DNA from: Billgrantia lactosivorans
GTDB lineage: Bacteria; Pseudomonadota; Gammaproteobacteria; Pseudomonadales; Halomonadaceae
Assembly: GCF_003254665.1 (NCBI RefSeq)
Contig: NZ_QHGY01000001.1
Span: 868,001-932,000 of the forward strand
Reading direction: 5' to 3'
Length of the DNA: 64,000 bases
Part shown: piece after piece, positions 63,840 through 64,000 of the stretch
Position numbering within the stretch: position 1 is the stretch's first letter
How the letters are laid out: each line of letters opens with the position of its first letter
Program-made: the position numbers and the translations under genes
Notes under the pieces: generated by a model
What the model was told of the DNA's origin: nothing
Databases searched by the model: none
What the model saw: the letters and a program-made list of their open reading frames with translations, nothing else

Positions 63840-64000
63840 ATGGCCGAGCCACGCTGCGCCTCCTACTACACCGCCTCGATCCAGCAGGAGACCGGCTATC
63901 CCCGGCTGCTGGGAGAGGCAACCACCGACGTGGCCATCGTCGGCGGCGGCTTCACCGGGATGGCCACGGCAGTGGAACTGGCCGAGCGTGGCTACCGCGT
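63840..64000 (+). CDS. FAD-dependent amine oxidoreductase (PuuB/DadA-like), N-terminal part
   Basis: Only the first 53 codons are in the window. MAEPRCASYYTASIQQETGY and the dinucleotide-binding strand TTDVAIVGGGFTGMATAVELAERG are typical of the PuuB-like (gamma-glutamylputrescine oxidase) subgroup of DAO-fold enzymes, in which an SYY motif precedes the Rossmann loop. If that is right, it would degrade putrescine made by routes such as aguAB. The 3' end lies outside. Confidence 0.7.
   Translation, partial: MAEPRCASYYTASIQQETGYPRLLGEATTDVAIVGGGFTGMATAVELAERGYR

Overview
The window is GC-rich, densely packed gammaproteobacterial chromosome with no insertion sequence, phage, tRNA, rRNA or CRISPR array that I can recognise. 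The gene content and several acidic secreted or periplasmic proteins suggest a halophilic Halomonadaceae member (Halomonas type). The order of many genes matches Pseudomonas core regions (rne/murB/kdsB/lpxK/msbA/comEC/lol; mutT/argJ/secA/dciA; tal/STAS/PP2C/mlaA; dnaX/ybaB/recR). The genus is an inference; the synteny is from memory.

Layout. 1-12360: the 3' end of rne faces an envelope operon read on the minus strand (exbB-exbD-msbA-lpxK-ycaR-kdsB-LMW phosphatase-murB), preceded by comEC. A DUF2062 gene and a lol lipoprotein-export pair follow. 12522-14482: the agmatine-to-putrescine pair aguA-aguB. 14693-20743: the mutT/thiE fusion, argJ and secA, then divergent dciA. 20762-22512: a small unknown protein, then a wHTH protein translationally coupled to a lipoprotein hydrolase. 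22609-30994: an acyl-CoA cluster holding an acyl-CoA dehydrogenase with a PsrA-like operator, an OhrR-like regulator, an SDR with a G11 tract, an acyl-CoA ligase, a TetR regulator, a thiolase and a hydrolase. The TetR gene is flanked by two copies of one 16-bp operator-like sequence.

31005-39339: fetAB, acr3, a chemoreceptor-like remnant, arsR and arsC, then pstSCAB behind a Pho box. arsC lies directly behind pstB, so arsenate reduction is physically joined to phosphate import. 39363-44937: a TauE-like exporter, a Bcr-type MFS pump, transaldolase, an anti-anti-sigma/PP2C switch pair and mlaA with a very acidic tail. 44977-55375: a FabH-type synthase, hrpA, fadD, and an operon of a membrane protein, a VWA protein and a YafJ-type amidotransferase. 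55460-64000: oligopeptidase B, a Gly/Asp/Ser-repeat secreted protein, the dnaX-ybaB-recR-rnd-ycgL-ycgN run, and the start of a PuuB-like oxidoreductase.

I see no obviously new multi-gene system. The observations most worth checking are the TetR operator pair, the PsrA-type operator, the structured non-coding element at about 26120-26310, the G11 tract, the pst-arsC arrangement, the pseudo-receiver PP2C protein and the low-complexity secreted protein.
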